A stretch of DNA of 64,000 bases from Oxyruncus cristatus. Lineage: Eukaryota; Chordata; Aves; Passeriformes; Cotingidae. Position 1 is the first letter of the stretch, and the number at the start of each line of letters is the position of its first letter. This document shows, one piece after another, positions 36,901 to 50,389 of the stretch. Made by a program: the position numbers and the translations under genes. The notes below the pieces were generated by a model. That model saw nothing but the letters and a program-made list of their open reading frames with translations, did not search any database and was not told the DNA's origin. The stretch lies in the NCBI GenBank assembly GCA_013399855.1, contig VXAY01002115.1:721495-785494 (forward strand), read 5' to 3'.

Positions 36901-39900
36901 AGCAAGGAGTATAAAATAGTTTTCTGGCCTTCAGAGTGGTGTAGGGTAAATATCTGCAGCATAAGCAGCAGTTGTGGTTGTGTTTGCTGAGGAGCATCTG
37001 AAGAGGATGTTGTGCAGACAACACTGACAGTGTGGCAGAAACATTGTGTCCAGAGGGCCAGGTTTGACACTGTCGTGGCACTCAGTGCTAGAACTGTTTG
37101 GGGCTGTCTACTCACTGGTAAAGGCAGAAGAAAAAATTGTCACTGTTTTGGAAAATGTTGAGGACAGATTGCTTTCACATTCAGTAAAGGAGGATAAAGC
37201 CCCAAGCTCGTCATCAGCCTCCTGTTCTGCCTCTTATTTCTTTGCAAAATGATAGAAAATCATCTGAGACACATGTCTAAGCATTAATCAGGCCAAACCC
37301 ATCAACTCAATGGTGATGGCTCTTATTTTATCCAGACTATACTCTGTAGCAAGAAGCCACATTATTTCTGCATTAATTCTTCTCCCTTTTCCTGTGTATT
37401 TTTGCCTTTCCGCCTTCTGACTGGTATTTGCTGAAGATATCTATGCACAAAGAGCCTTTTTCTCATGTGCCCTTCCTGCCCACTTATTACAATTGAGCCC
37501 AGGGAACACGACAAGCGGTTGCTGTAGAAGTTACTGAGATATAAACAGAGAGACACAGCCTTTGTTATCTAGACGTGAAGGAGGAAATGGAGAGCGGGGA
37601 GAGCTGGGTAGGTTTTTATTAACTTGCAGTTGGAATGGATTCGAGCTGCAACATCAGTGGAAAGGTATATATTTACCTTTAAGTGCCTTGCTTAGTTTTG
37701 TGTGTTCATACGAGTTCCCTTTTACAATGTGCAGTTTCTTCCACAGATTCCAGAATTCCCCCCCTTCAAAGGAGTCTCCCAAGGCAGCAGAGCTATGCCA
37801 TCTTAGCTCTTGGAGAAAATTACAAATTACTAATTTAAGTGCTTCTTAGAATCATTTCCTTTTTGTTTTGTATAATTTCCACACTTATAAAATCAAACTT
37901 TCAGTTAAATGTTTATACAGTAATTCAGCCAGCTTAAGCCATCTGCTAGCGTGGCATCTGCAGAGCTGTTGTGATGCATTCTCAGTATTGTTTCCTTCAC
38001 ACGTCTTGTAGCCTTGTATTTGCTTGCAAAAGGATCTTCTTTTTTTTTCTTCAATTCGACACAAAAGAAGTGCTGTTTATATCCCTGGATCTAATTGTCA
38101 GCTTTATTTCCAAACTCTAGTTCAAATCAACTTCTTATGCCTCTAAAAACCTTATTCTGATTGACGTTTACTTTTCAAAACCTATATTCAGTCTTATCTT
38201 GCTCCTTTATTATACCTGCCTTTATATCAGTATTCAAAAAAATCCTTATCATTTGTGGAGAGTATAGGTGGGCTTGGAGCATTAGTATTCATACTTGCAT
38301 GTTAACAACTGTTATAACGCATACCAGAGGGAAAATATTATTTCTTGTAAATGCTCAATAATTACAGTCTTTATTGCATCAAAACCTGTGTTTTGACAGA
38401 TAGTGGAAAGCTTTAAAAGCTTGTGTGGGATGGATGACAGATAGCTGCAGGTGGAAAATATTTTTTTAGGTATTGGGTTTTCTATCGCCGATACTGTAAA
38501 TATTCTTCCAAAATAACATTAACCTTCCAAACAGGGCTGGTAGTGTTCAATGATAATATGTGTATTAGCAAAAAGATACCTGGGAAATAATTCTTAATGA
38601 TTCCATCTAATTAATCTATGGTTGGGACATTAACGTCTCTTTTCATTAAGTTGGGAAGTATGAAAGACTAGAAAATTACTGCTGTGCTGGATTTAGTGCT
38701 TTAGGTATAATTTGAATGGATGTGCTAAATTCTTGGTCATAACTTGCACTAGCACCTAGTCTAAGACAAATTAAAAGGGAGGCTTATTTGCTGTTGCACT
38801 TTACAAGAATACCTGGGTGCTTTTAAGGCATTTGCAGCGTATGTCTATGTGAAGGGATTTGTTAATACCTTTTATGACACATTCCCCAGTAATTTTCAGC
38901 ACATGTGATATCTCAGGTTGTGCAAACACCAACACAGAAAATGAAGCTGGACGATCACTTCTTCTGTTTTGGTTTTCTTTTGGTTTGTTTTTTTAACTGC
39001 TCTCTCTTGCTGGATAAACATTTGCATTTGCAATTAAGTTGTACCAACCGGTAGCCCACTCCACTGCAAATGAGGTCATGAGAAGTCTGAGAAAGTTCAT
39101 CTGAACTTGCATTTCTTTTGTTTGGAGTATAGATATTCTGATCAAGTTTGTGCTATGGTCAACTGGACCTAACACCATGATTTGTGCTGAAAGCTTAACT
39201 CATGTGTTTTAAGAGTTTAACAAGCACAATAGCGATGCTGCCACCTCATTTGGACACATCCTGCGTTTTGTGTGAAATGCCTGAGCCTCTGCAGTTTCAA
39301 GGGTCTCTTGGGTATTAAGATACCTCGATAACCTAATAGGATTTTAGGTTTTCAATGAGTTTGAGAGTTATCTAGTTGTGTTTATTCCATCTCGAACACT
39401 ATGTTTGTAATGTTTGGTCTATTGAAGTCAATGACAAGGCTCCCACTGACTTTAATGGGATCAGAATTGCCAACCTAGAGAGAAAAGGCAGCGGGATGTA
39501 AGATTTCTGTCAACTGCCTTTAATATTGCATCTAAATTGAGAGGGCCACTTCTCTTACTTCGAGGTTGTGGGGATGCTAAAGTGTACTTGACAGATGTCT
39601 TGCCAAGGGTTCAAGCTGATTGCTGAGAAGTAGCTCTCAGCAGTCCTCTCGCAGACCGATAGTGAATGCAAGTTGGGCTTGAGCATCACTCCATTCAGAA
39701 TGATTAAACAAGGCAGAGACAAACTATCTGACATCAAGCGCTGCCACGTTTTATTAGCCCCTTACACCACGCAGAAGGCCAGGAGGCACCAGCCAGATAC
39801 GTGGGCAGATATAAGATGTTCAGATTCCAGCTATGCTTAACTGATAATACTCCTGAAAAACAAATTAGCTGTGTCTGGCTGCTGCAAGGGTTCAAATCTG

Positions 39901-42900
39901 ACCTTTTATCCTTTTTCTCCATGATTAGATGGATCAGCCAGTAGACTACAGTACCGTTTCAGATCCCCAGTAACTTTCTGATGAAGAATCCCTTTCCAAG
40001 AAAAAGTCCAAAGAGCTGAGACAAAGGGTTTAATTTTGTACCTGAACTGTTTGTTTCACAGATAGGACTCCCTATGGAATGTCATTCCTTGAGAAGTCAG
40101 CAGGGGTCACTTAAGTTCATTATTTTGCAGCAAATTCACATTCGGACTTGCCAGGAAGTAGGAGCTAAACATCCTTTAGGTATTTTATCATTTATGCTGC
40201 TGAGTGATTTTCCCTTCTGTCATCTAACTGGAGTGAAAAAAGTGATCAAAAGTGCGTAAGGAGAGTTAGATAGCAGAGCTTCAGTGCAGCAGTTGGACAG
40301 AATATCTATTTCACATGTTGCCAACTGAAAAAGATTATGCCACTTAAGAGCATATTGCAGTTTAATAGAAATTTGTTGTCAAAAGAGTATCCTCCTAGCA
40401 GGATATGGCATTGTGGCAAAACAGGGGATAGAGATCTTGTTACAGACCATCATTTTTACTTGTATGAAGGAAATGGAAAAATACTGAGGTAGAGTCAACT
40501 GACTGGTATCAACGGGGAAGGATCTTCTGTGCATTTGCTGGGAAGCCAGACACATTTCCATTCCTCTTGCTGGAGAGAGAAGGAGAGATGTGTATCCCAT
40601 CAAAATAATGTGTTTCTCTCTCTGAGTGATGGCACGTGAGCCCACTCACACTGTGGAGGTACATGCAGCTCCAGCCCTCCATCCCAGGTGCTCCCCAGGC
40701 TCAGGAAATGCATGTCCCTCTTCACTCCTGCTGCTGGGCAGGGGGGAGATACTATTCTCAGCCCCCCCCCCTCTGCCCTGGCCTCTGGATGGAACATCTT
40801 AGGTTTTCCATCAGGAAAACTTTGGCTGCATTTTTGGAAAGAAGTGCAGATCCAAATATTGCAAAAGTTAAATTTCCAACGTTTTTTGCTTCTTAAAGGT
40901 CTATTAAGGAGATAATTTAAAAGGAAGTCCTATGAAATCCTTGTGGACTCCGGCAGAAATCCTGGAATTTTCTATACGTCTCCTTTGTATTTCAAAATTT
41001 GTCATGTAGGACAAACCGTTTACTGAAATTCCATTGGAATTCCCTCCTTTCCTTTGTTTTCAGGATGAGTTTATCAGAGTCTGTCTTGAATATCAGCCAG
41101 AGGAGTAGCTCAGAGAAAGCTTTGCAGTGAGCAGGATATCCAAAAGCTGGGATAGGAAGAGCCTCAAATTGTTTTTGAAGCACTGAATGTCATGTGTGGG
41201 CTTGGAGTTGGAGTTCCTTTAATCCTGAGTTGGCACCAGCTAGAACAGACTGTTTCATAAATATCATACCAAAAGGTCAGATTTGACTGGGTTTCCCCCT
41301 GCATGATCCAGAAGACCTCTGCATCCATATATTACGTACCCAGAGCAGTTTGGAATTTTTTTTTAACTACCTGCTTTACTCGATCAGGAGATGCTGTTTT
41401 CTTGGCGTGCCTTGGTATTGCAGGTTCTTGCTTTTGAGTTAGTGCCAGGCCACTGAGCTGAGCAGCAGGGCTCTCTGAGCTCCTGTGTCTCAGCCCCCTC
41501 TTCCCTTGCGTTGCGATTTTTGTAGCTAGATTGAGTGAGAGCTACAAGAAAAGGAAGCTAATGGCTCTCTCAAATTAGACTGTCTTTTGCCAAAAGAGTT
41601 TAAGAGGTGCATGTCTGAGTACAGCAGCATTGGCATCATTAGTACTGCAGCAGAGGATGCTGTCCAAGGAGCCCGGCTCAGGCTGGAAAGAGGTGCTGCA
41701 GACAAATGAAGAGGACAGCATAAACCCTCTAATCCTTCCAGAGATAAAGCACTGAGGGAGCTAATCAGGGACACATAAATTATCAGCACAGCAGATGTAA
41801 GACAGAGCATTGCCCAGAGAAGAAAATAAGAGTTCGGTGGAATACAGGTCTGACCATATGTACAAACATACACCCAAGCTGATAGGAATAGGAACTAGGA
41901 ATATGTAGTCTTCAGCAATATTTAGGATGACCCAGTAATGTCATCCCTGGCCTTACCTCTACTGTGCAACTAGGCCTAGATTTTCTTATTTTCTTTGCTC
42001 TCTTTGTTCGGCTATTGATTAGCCTTGGTACAGATGTTCTCTTTTTACATTTATTTTTTATTTGCTGCTTGGTTTGTTGCAGTTTATTCATTGTGTGATT
42101 GTCTTAAAAAAGAGTAAAGGGAATTTAACATTGCAACTGAGACCACAGAGATGAAGAGGTGCTTCATAGTCTGGCGAGGTCAAGAAGTATCATTAGCTCA
42201 AAGCACAAAACTGCAACTAAATGTGAATATGATTTGTGTGTGATAGTCTCTGTGGGCAATACCAAACAATTGCATGAAAAACAGCTGTAGGAGCTCAGAT
42301 ACTTTATAAGTGTTCACTTGGTATTTTAAATGAGCAATTTATATAGATAGATATGTATGTAAATATAAACATGCACATTTGAATTTCAGCATTAGAGAAA
42401 GATAACTGGCCAGTGGGCAATATCAGTTACTGCATCTGTAGAATTATTGTTGGACATGTACTGATTTCCTAAGAATAGTCAAAGTGATCATTCAACCTAC
42501 AGTAAGCATGCCTGGATTTAAAATGCAAAACAGCAACATACTTCATGCAAATGTCAACTCTGCCTATGTTCCAGGGTGCATGTCCAGAGGAGGAAACAAT
42601 AAGTTTATTCTTCTCCCCAATTAGACTTTTGTGAAAGGCTCAGTTATGTCTCCAACTATCACATTGAACACGCACTAAAGCAGCACATTAATGTGCCTTT
42701 TAATGCTTCTTAGGAGTAGATCAAAAGAAGTGTCAGGTGCACTTTACATTCCTCCCGTGATGTGTCTGAGGCTGTTAGTGCATCACCTCTGCGAGGGCCG
42801 TTGTTCCCAGCCTGCCATGCTCAGGCTGTGGGTGCTCTGCTGGGACACCGACCTCCTAAAATGCTCAGGGATTTACCTCTGCCCCGTTACACCTCGTGTC

Positions 42901-45269
42901 TCAGCTCCACAGTGGGATGAAGCAAGTAGAGTCGTGCTTTTGGCCTTAGAGCTTTTCAGTGGGAGAAAGAGTTGTTGAAATCGAGCCGGGAGAAAACGTC
43001 TTAAAGCTCAAGATGCCGGAAAATGGAACTTAATTAATGGGAGCAAACTTGCAAACCTCCACAGCAAACTGTTATTATTTTGTTTGCTTGCTTGAGGGAA
43101 TATGTCAGAGCGGTGTTTACCTCTTCTTAGTACAAGCTTGGCTGTTCTACCCATCATTTATTTTTACGTGATTAGCAGGTGAACTTGTAGCTCTGTCACT
43201 CTAAACGCAGGGTGCTTAAAATGTGCAAGACACAACTTTCCTTAACAAGGACAGCACCATCATTTCACTGGCCCTGCATCCCTTGGCTCTGTAACAGAGT
43301 GGTGACTGATGCAGCACATTGCTGCCACATGGCTCCTCTTGGATTACGGGGCTAATATTGCCCTAAAGATTGCAGTTAACATATGAGATGCAGCCAGGAT
43401 ATCCCGGGCACCCACTGCTGTGACAGACACTGTGAGAATAGAGCTGAGCCTCTGGGGTTTGCAGAGCTGAGTGCATATAGCATAAAAATGGAAGATGAGC
43501 AGCAAAGAAAAGGTCCCCAGTGTCAGATATTGGGGCAAAACAGCAAGAGACAAGGCTAAGGAAAATATTTGAGAAGGAAAGGAGAAGCAAGAAAACAGAG
43601 GCGCTGCAGCATGCAGAACCACATGGACGAGGACAAGAGGCTGGAATTAATGCAGAAGTGGGGAAACAGTGAGAAGGGTTCAAGTTTTGTAACAAAGTTC
43701 ATTTCTATATGTTTTCCTCTTTCAAATGGATGCTTTGAATAAATAGTACTTTCATTTCCCGTGAGGCAGAGGTGAATAATAAGTACCTCATCTGGGGACG
43801 CCGATCTCCCCAACATCAGTCATCTGCTTGCAGCCCTGCACTCCGGCAGTGCTTTGGCTGAGCAAATTAGCCTGAAGTGTTGTGCCCTTGGCTGGCAAAT
43901 CCTTTCAACCCGGTTGAACGGACAAAATGAATACCCAGATTGTTCCTACGTCTGTTATTCTCTCGTGTTTATCTGGCTGAGCTGTCAGTCAGGCCATTAT
44001 AACTGTGGTGCACACTCAAATGACTTGTCCACTCACAAAAGCAGAGTCTGTTGATGATAAGCTAAACAAAACTGGAGAGCGACTGTTGACAGAGTTGGGG
44101 GATCTTGCAAATGTCTCAGGTAAAAGCTGAAATGCAATTTGGGAAGGTGCAGAAGGAGCTTTTCTTACGCGTGTGTAGTTTTAAAGTGTTCACTGGGATT
44201 TGTCGGCAGACGATAAATGGGCGTTTGTAATGAATTGGGTTCCTCTCTACTTTAAAGAAATTAAGCGGCACGGAGAAGATTTTTGAAACTTGAACGTAGG
44301 GGCATATTGCATTTACTAGAATTAATTATCCTGAAAAGACATAATTTACTCAACCAGGCTTTGCCAGGACAGAGCGTAGCTGTGATCAGCCATGTGCTGC
44401 CCTGTCCCTGCGCGGGCGGGAGGAGTGGCGAACACCCACAGTGCATCGGGTGGGCTGTGCGGGGCTGCTGGGCAGCTCGGCCAAACCTTCCCACAGGGCT
44501 CTGGACACAGTTAACCCTGGGGTTTAATGACCCTGTCGCTGCTTTGCAGGACCTGTGGGTTTGAACGTGGCGGTTGCTTGCTTCTTCCCGGGCAGGGAGG
44601 ATGTTTGCATGAGGGGAGCTCATCGGTTGTACTCAGGGAAGGAACTGGTCTATCCAGCAAAGCAGTGAATGACACAAGTGAAGTGTTGTATGAAGATTTG
44701 TTTTCTGAATTTTTCCGTAAGGATCCTGAGTTAGAAGTAGGACTCTGAGCCACTTCTGAAACCAATTTGATTCCATGACATTAAATAATGTGGTGCCTTT
44801 CTGCTGGATGTGAATGTAGCCAAAGCCTTCTTGGTCCTTTAGTCTCATGTTTGTGATCGTAATTAACAAGTGTAAATTTTACATATTATGAAAGGTGAAC
44901 AGTCTCAGATGTTTGAACAGTGCTGAGCCGTACAACAGAAAGTGTCTCCTCCAGCTCCTTTCCAGACAGACAAACCCAGTATCTTACTTTCTACAGTGGA
45001 AAGAGAAAAGACAAGACTGAGTTAAGGCTGCAATGGTTTAAATCCTCATAAGTGTCATGAAGAGGCAGAGGAAAACTTAAATAAAGAAGGTCCTGTGTCT
45101 TGCTGAGAGTTTGTTACAATGCACAGTGAGGGAGGGAGATGCTGCTGAGACCGTGGCACAGCACGGCAACAACTCTTTTATCAGCAGCTGGTGCCTTCAA
45201 AATCCCAACCCCAGTAGCCTTGTTGGCGGTGATGATAACTGTAACGGATGGAACAGCTATTTTTCATCA
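33916..45269. other. gene-free intron stretch
   Basis: No gene is recognised in about 11 kb. Frames up to 120 codons (44261-44623, reverse; 34894-35241, reverse; 41526-41873, reverse) lie in local GC-rich or low-stop segments and carry no known domain. GC-richer patches with CpGs lie at 34980-35210 and 44370-44620. A C10 run lies at 40762-40771. TATA-rich simple sequence lies at 42340-42370. Confidence 0.5.
39421..39475. repeat. possible old interspersed repeat with imperfect inverted repeat, copy 2
   Basis: The arms attgaagtcaatgac and gactttaatggg face each other around aaggctcccact, forming an imperfect palindrome, followed by atcagaattgcc. It shares wording with 24716-24765. It is likely an ancient amniote repeat of uncertain family. 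Confidence 0.4.
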
Positions 45270-45660
45270 AATGCTTGTTAGTCAATTTATTAGATTCCTA
45301 ATATACTAATGCACTCATTTGGCAGGCATCTCAGCAAACGAGACTTGCAGTGGCGTGTACTCATTCAAAGTCACGGTAACTCGCAGGTTGCTGATTTCTC
45401 ATCAGCACTCAGAAGATAATTTGCAAATGTGCCATTTATCATTATGAGCTTTGTAGAAGCAGATCTCATGAATGGGATAAACAGATAAGAGTCTAATAAT
45501 GAACATTTCCTTCCCAAACACAACTGCCAGCTTCAGATGCAATGTTTTATATATACATTGCGCAGACGGCACCTCTATGTGCTTCTGAGTCTGCCTGTGC
45601 GAGTGAAGTAGTTGGGAACACAATTTTTTGAGGATGACCTTATCCATCTCTCTGCTGAAG
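45270..45660. promoter_or_regulatory. candidate conserved non-coding element
   Basis: This repeat-free segment contains many TAAT-type and ATTTGC motifs (agataatttgcaaatgtgcc at 45413-45432) and a few CpGs within AT-rich DNA. The reverse 81-codon frame has no domain. Regulatory role is inferred from composition. Confidence 0.25.
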
Positions 45661-47215
45661 GAACACAGATTTGAACTAGGTTAGATCTTGTCTACTGAAA
45701 GCCATAAGGCTTTTATTTGTTGCAGTTTAAAAGCCATGGGCATGTGTGGGGCCTTCTTCACCATGAAAAGCCACCACTCACCTGCCAGCTTTCCTTTTCT
45801 CACTGGAAACACAAGCACCTATGAGAAGCCACTCTTAAAGCCAGCAATAGGATTATTCAGAGGCAGGATGGTGAGGATTACGTGGCAGAGGTTGCTGAAG
45901 GAGCACTTTTTCCCACAGCAAAGACAACAGGCTGTATGGATGGATGCTCTGACCTGTGCTGCTGTTCACCACTGTGTTTGACTTTGCATCGCTGGTTGCT
46001 TTTTATTCGCTTGTTCACTTTTTACTGGGAAGAAGTCTCAAGTAACAGTAGCCGGGCGATCGGTCTGCAAATTTGATTCCTGCCTCCCTTTGTGACATTC
46101 AGGGTGGAAGCCCTGCATACAAATCATTGCTGCTTATTTTTGCTTCTGCAGATGTGATTTTATTAAATGAAAGGTGTAACAAGAAGCCCAGCAGAGGAAG
46201 GAGCCCTTCTGCCAAATGGCTCTGTGTGTTTAGCTCTGTGACTGCTCTCCAGCAGAGCTGGGAAACCATGCAAAGATATTGATAATTGATTCCGTTTTAT
46301 ATAAGTTAAAAACTAGCTTTTCCCTCCTAGTGTGAAGGTAATGGGTTTTGTCTGTAGAAAGATAATAATCCTATGAACCATTTCTACACCCTCTACTAAA
46401 GAATAGTACAGCTTGCACTTGAATGTAATGCCCACGTCAGCTCAGCTTTTTAAACATTCATCTTAAAAGAGTCTTCAAGGTCTGGAAAGAGATCTTCCCC
46501 AGACACCAAGATAAGTTTGAGGAACTTAAAAAGTCATGAAGATCCTGTCAATTAATGTGTTTATTCTCATACATCTACTCTGGAAAAAACATCTTCAGAC
46601 ATGAAAGCTGTTTTCTTTCAATTAAAAAGTTGTCATTGCTTTGGTTTCCATAGATAATGCAAAGGGGATTTTTTTTTTCCTCCCCTTTACTCTGTTGGTG
46701 TATAAATGCATCTCTTTTCTGCTTCTTACCCTTTTCCTCAGAGGAATCTTCATTTACTACAGGAACAAAAAAAAAAAAAAAAAAGAAGGAAGAAGAGACC
46801 TGTATTGAAATCTTGTCTGCAAATTTGTATGCAGGAGGTGGCTTGATTTAGAAGCTTTAGGTAATTTCTTTTTTTGTTCACACTCCTACAGTTGAAAGGC
46901 TCCCACAAACAGTGTTACAGCACTGAAGGGAAGAGATGGAGAAATTTATCAAGTTACTTATCAAACTATTTTCACAGTCTGTCAAAGTCATAAGCATGCT
47001 GGAAGAGAAACATAAAGAGCATGTTCAAACAGAGGAGCACGTCTGACTGAGCAGCCAGACTGCAGCACAGCCAGACGTGGGGACTGCTCTTGACTGCGGC
47101 GGCATCTGCCCTCAAACCCAGTCCTGGCACTGGTGGTGTTAGATCCTGGCTTGATGGATTATGGATTGAGAAAACCGAGTAGAAATCGTCAGTAGAAATC
47201 AGGCGGAATATGTCC
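45661..47215. other. gene-free intron stretch
   Basis: No gene is recognised. An A18 run lies at about 46767-46784. Frames up to 97 codons have no domain. Confidence 0.5.
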
Positions 47216-47285
47216 CTGAGAGTTGGAACTAGATTATCTTTAAAGGTTCCTTTAAAACACAAACCGTTCTGTGGTTCTGTGATTG
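47216..47285 (+). repeat. CR1 LINE 3' end fragment
   Basis: The segment gagagttggaactagattatc, tttaaaggttcc and aaaccgttctgtggttctgtgat follows the CR1 3' tail (ttggactagatgatctttaaaggtcc ... aaccattctgtgattctgtgat). It is a short, moderately diverged copy. The upstream limit is unclear. Confidence 0.8.
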
Positions 47286-47929
47286 CGTGATCATTAAACA
47301 GAGGGAGAGGTCAGAACTAAGGGGAGAGACTTCCCCCCTCTCCAGGTCTCTGCTGAGATTTGCAAACAGGGATGGTGTTGAATCTAAATGTTCCACATCC
47401 TCGGCTGGGGAGTGAATCATATCCTGAGATGGGACCCCGCGCTTTGGAGGAAACAGCCTCGGAATACGCGCCCTTGGTGGCAGGTCTTGGGAGACAACAT
47501 TGGCAAAGCAGGGGAAAAAATAAACAAAAAAGCAACTGAGATTGAAGGAACCAGACTAGTAAGAAATCTTTAATTTCTAATGAGCTTTAAAGGATTTGAG
47601 AGAGTTGATTTTTTTTTTTTTTAACAAACCAGTTCAAGTACATGCCTTCAGATTATAAAAGTACCTGAAATTGCCTAGGATATCAGCATGCATAGCTTGT
47701 TAATATTTACATATATTTACATGGGAAAACAAGAGAAAGATCTACAGTTATTTACAGTCTACATAGAAGAAGAGAAAGGCAGCATAATTGTATTTCCTAA
47801 AATACAGTAGTTGAATAGTCAGCACATGCATATTAAGATATATTTGCATGATAGAACGCAAATGTTTTAAGACATACCTTTTTAACTCCCTATGCTAAGG
47901 TATAGCATAATAAAGGTAATTTTTTTTTG
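47286..47929. other. gene-free intron stretch
   Basis: No gene is seen. A T run lies at 47610-47622 and AT-rich DNA continues to the next candidate element. The + frame 47388-47573 has no domain. Confidence 0.5.
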
Positions 47930-48200
47930 TGTTTTGTTTCTAGTCTATTTGCATCAAGTGCTTTAAAATGTTCACTAACACAGCGGCGGCATTATTTACC
48001 CTGGCAATTAAAGCAACAGTACACACGATAATTTCCTACTAACTAGCAACAAGCTGCTGGTGAATGAAATATCTATTGTTTCTCATTATCCATCGACCAA
48101 CATACAGGGATGTCTCCTTGTAAAGGCAGTGCCTAAGCTATCACCATTAATTATAGAAGTAATATAAATGAGACTCTACAGTATGTACTAAATGAAATAT
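47930..48200. promoter_or_regulatory. candidate conserved non-coding element (octamer and SOX sites)
   Basis: The segment contains a perfect POU octamer in reverse (ATTTGCAT, 47947-47954), CTATTGTT (48073-48080, SOX-like) followed by tctcattatcc, and several AATTA/AATTAA motifs. It is repeat-free and without open frames. Among the non-coding blocks it has one of the most enhancer-like motif sets, but conservation is untested. Confidence 0.35.
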
Positions 48201-50389
48201 TAACAAGGCCAGTGTCTTTGAGCCTGAAAGATGCACTAACAGGGCACACTTTACAGCAGGCTATCTATGAAAATCACACATACATAATACAGGAGAGCCT
48301 GGCTTACAGCTCTAAGCCTAGACTTTAGAGGCCTGTTTGCTAGATCTGTATTATTGCAAAATACATTCCCTTAATTAGTTTCTGGAAGACAGAGTTAGTA
48401 GCTACTTTCTTACCATGGTACTTCCCCATCATAACACCCTGTGGTTTTTCAATGCATTGTATTACTGAACTGTGTGTGTGTGTCAGTGTTTGTATGTGCA
48501 TATGTGTGTTTATCAACAGATGAAAAAGTCCTTTATCTTTAAAACCTAAACAAACAGCTTGTTAAATATCTGTCCCAAAAGGTCACTTGCTTAAAAAGCA
48601 TTGTGTTGTGTGGGGTTCTTTTCCACTTATGTCTGAAATAGAAATCAGTCTAAAAAACTATCTGTGCATGAAGGAGGAAGCCAAATGTCAGCATTGCAGT
48701 GGCATTCTTTGCAATATGAAAAAGTCTAAATTTGGACTAGTAATATTATTAAAAAGCTATATAAATATATACAGCATATACAGTCCCGTTTGTATACATA
48801 CATTTATATAAAGTATATATATAATTAAAGTTAGGTACATTAAAAACATAAAACATTTCAATTCAGCATAAGTTAATAACAGAAGTGATTTCAGTGAACT
48901 CCCATCTACGTATGCCCAAGCACCAGCCAGACCAATTCGGATGATTTAGTTGCAGCAGCAATATCTAATCTCTCTTTTTGGCAGGATATGTTTATTGTCA
49001 ACAACCTGTTTGCTCAACTCTTCAAATTACCCTTGTCTGGAAGAATCCTCCCTCAGCTGGCAGGTTGTGTGTCTCAGGAGGATTTCCAACATCCTCCGTA
49101 GGATTTCCATTTTGACAGCGGCCGACAAGTTGTGATAGGACTCGTGTTTGTATAACAGTGCATCACAAAAGCTCAGAAAGTGAGCTGGAGTGGATTTTCA
49201 GGTATGTGATCGGCCCCCAGCAGCGCTGTGGGCTGCCCAAGGACTGTCTCTTACATGCATTTGCTTCTCACTGCCCTGGCCAGTGTTGGCACACAGGGCA
49301 GGGGACAAGGAATGGACAGCAGCATCATATGGTCAATCTGATCTCACCCTTACCCCGTTAAACTCCGAAATGAGGATTGACAGTTTTCCTCAGGGAATTT
49401 TCCCAAACCCAGAAGCGAGCAGAAGCATGCGGTATCGCACCACTGCTCCGTACCAGCCCGTGAGAAGGAAAGATCAGAGCAATTTGCACGCAGTGTTCAA
49501 AAGTGCCACTTCAGTGGAGCAGTGGTATCTTAGAAGTGTAAATCAGGTGTGAACAGGAGTTCAGTGGGCAGGAGAAGGAAACGCAGCAGTGATCTGCTTG
49601 GAAATGTGGTGTGGGTAAAGAGGCCAGGGCCAGCAGCCTGCGAGGTGTGCTGCTGCTCCTGCCCTCAAATGCTGGTGGAGCAAGAGAAAGCCACAGGCTT
49701 CATTACAGCTTTTGCAGCTTAAGATAGCTCTGTGTCAGCCTGGACACAATTTTCAGAAGCTGATTGTGGACTTTAATAAGATACTGGAAAAGAAAGTAAT
49801 GCAGTGCTGCCTGTGGGAACCAGCTCCCTCCCAGATGCTGTGGTAAAAGCATTTACATTGCACAGCCTGCTGTTGTCTTAACCATTGTATGGTTTTAGCT
49901 GAGATATCTGTGAGGGGCTGGCAGATACAATACCAGACCTATGGGAAATATGTGCCCTTCTGAGAGACAGCTGTGGAGCACGTGGGATATCCTAAGGCAG
50001 CTCAGATGTCTTAAGATCCATGTTAGGCAACTGAATCCCACTCCTGGTATGCCATGGTGGCTCTGCCTAGCATATGTAAAGGGTAAGAGAGATGAATGCC
50101 CTTTTAGGGACTGGTTCCCTCCAAAGTATCCATTTTTTGATAACTCAGTGGTGTTTTGGCTAGGAAGAGTTTTACCAAGTTCTCTGTGAGCTGGGCAAAA
50201 TGAAACAGGGTGAGAGAGGGAAGGGACTGGAACAGGGTCTGGAGTAGCAGACAGCTTCACAGGTTAAAGAATTAAGTTTATACAATAGAGAAAAATAGGC
50301 ATGATTTTAAAAGGTAATTACATTTTTGTCAGCTATTTTGCCAACCTCGTTATACATCTTCTACACATTTTAACAATGGTTTATAATAT
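48201..50389. other. gene-free intron stretch
   Basis: No gene is recognised. A short GT run lies at 48471-48483. AT-rich alternating sequence with tatata steps spans 48755-48850. Frames of 120-121 codons (49190-49552 +, 49895-50260 -) have no known domain. Confidence 0.5.
48755..48850. repeat. AT-rich low-complexity tract
   Basis: Alternating A/T stretches (ctatataaatatatacagc, gtatatatataatta) are separated by short GC interruptions. This is flexible, easily melted DNA of the type found in fragile-site introns. Confidence 0.6.
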
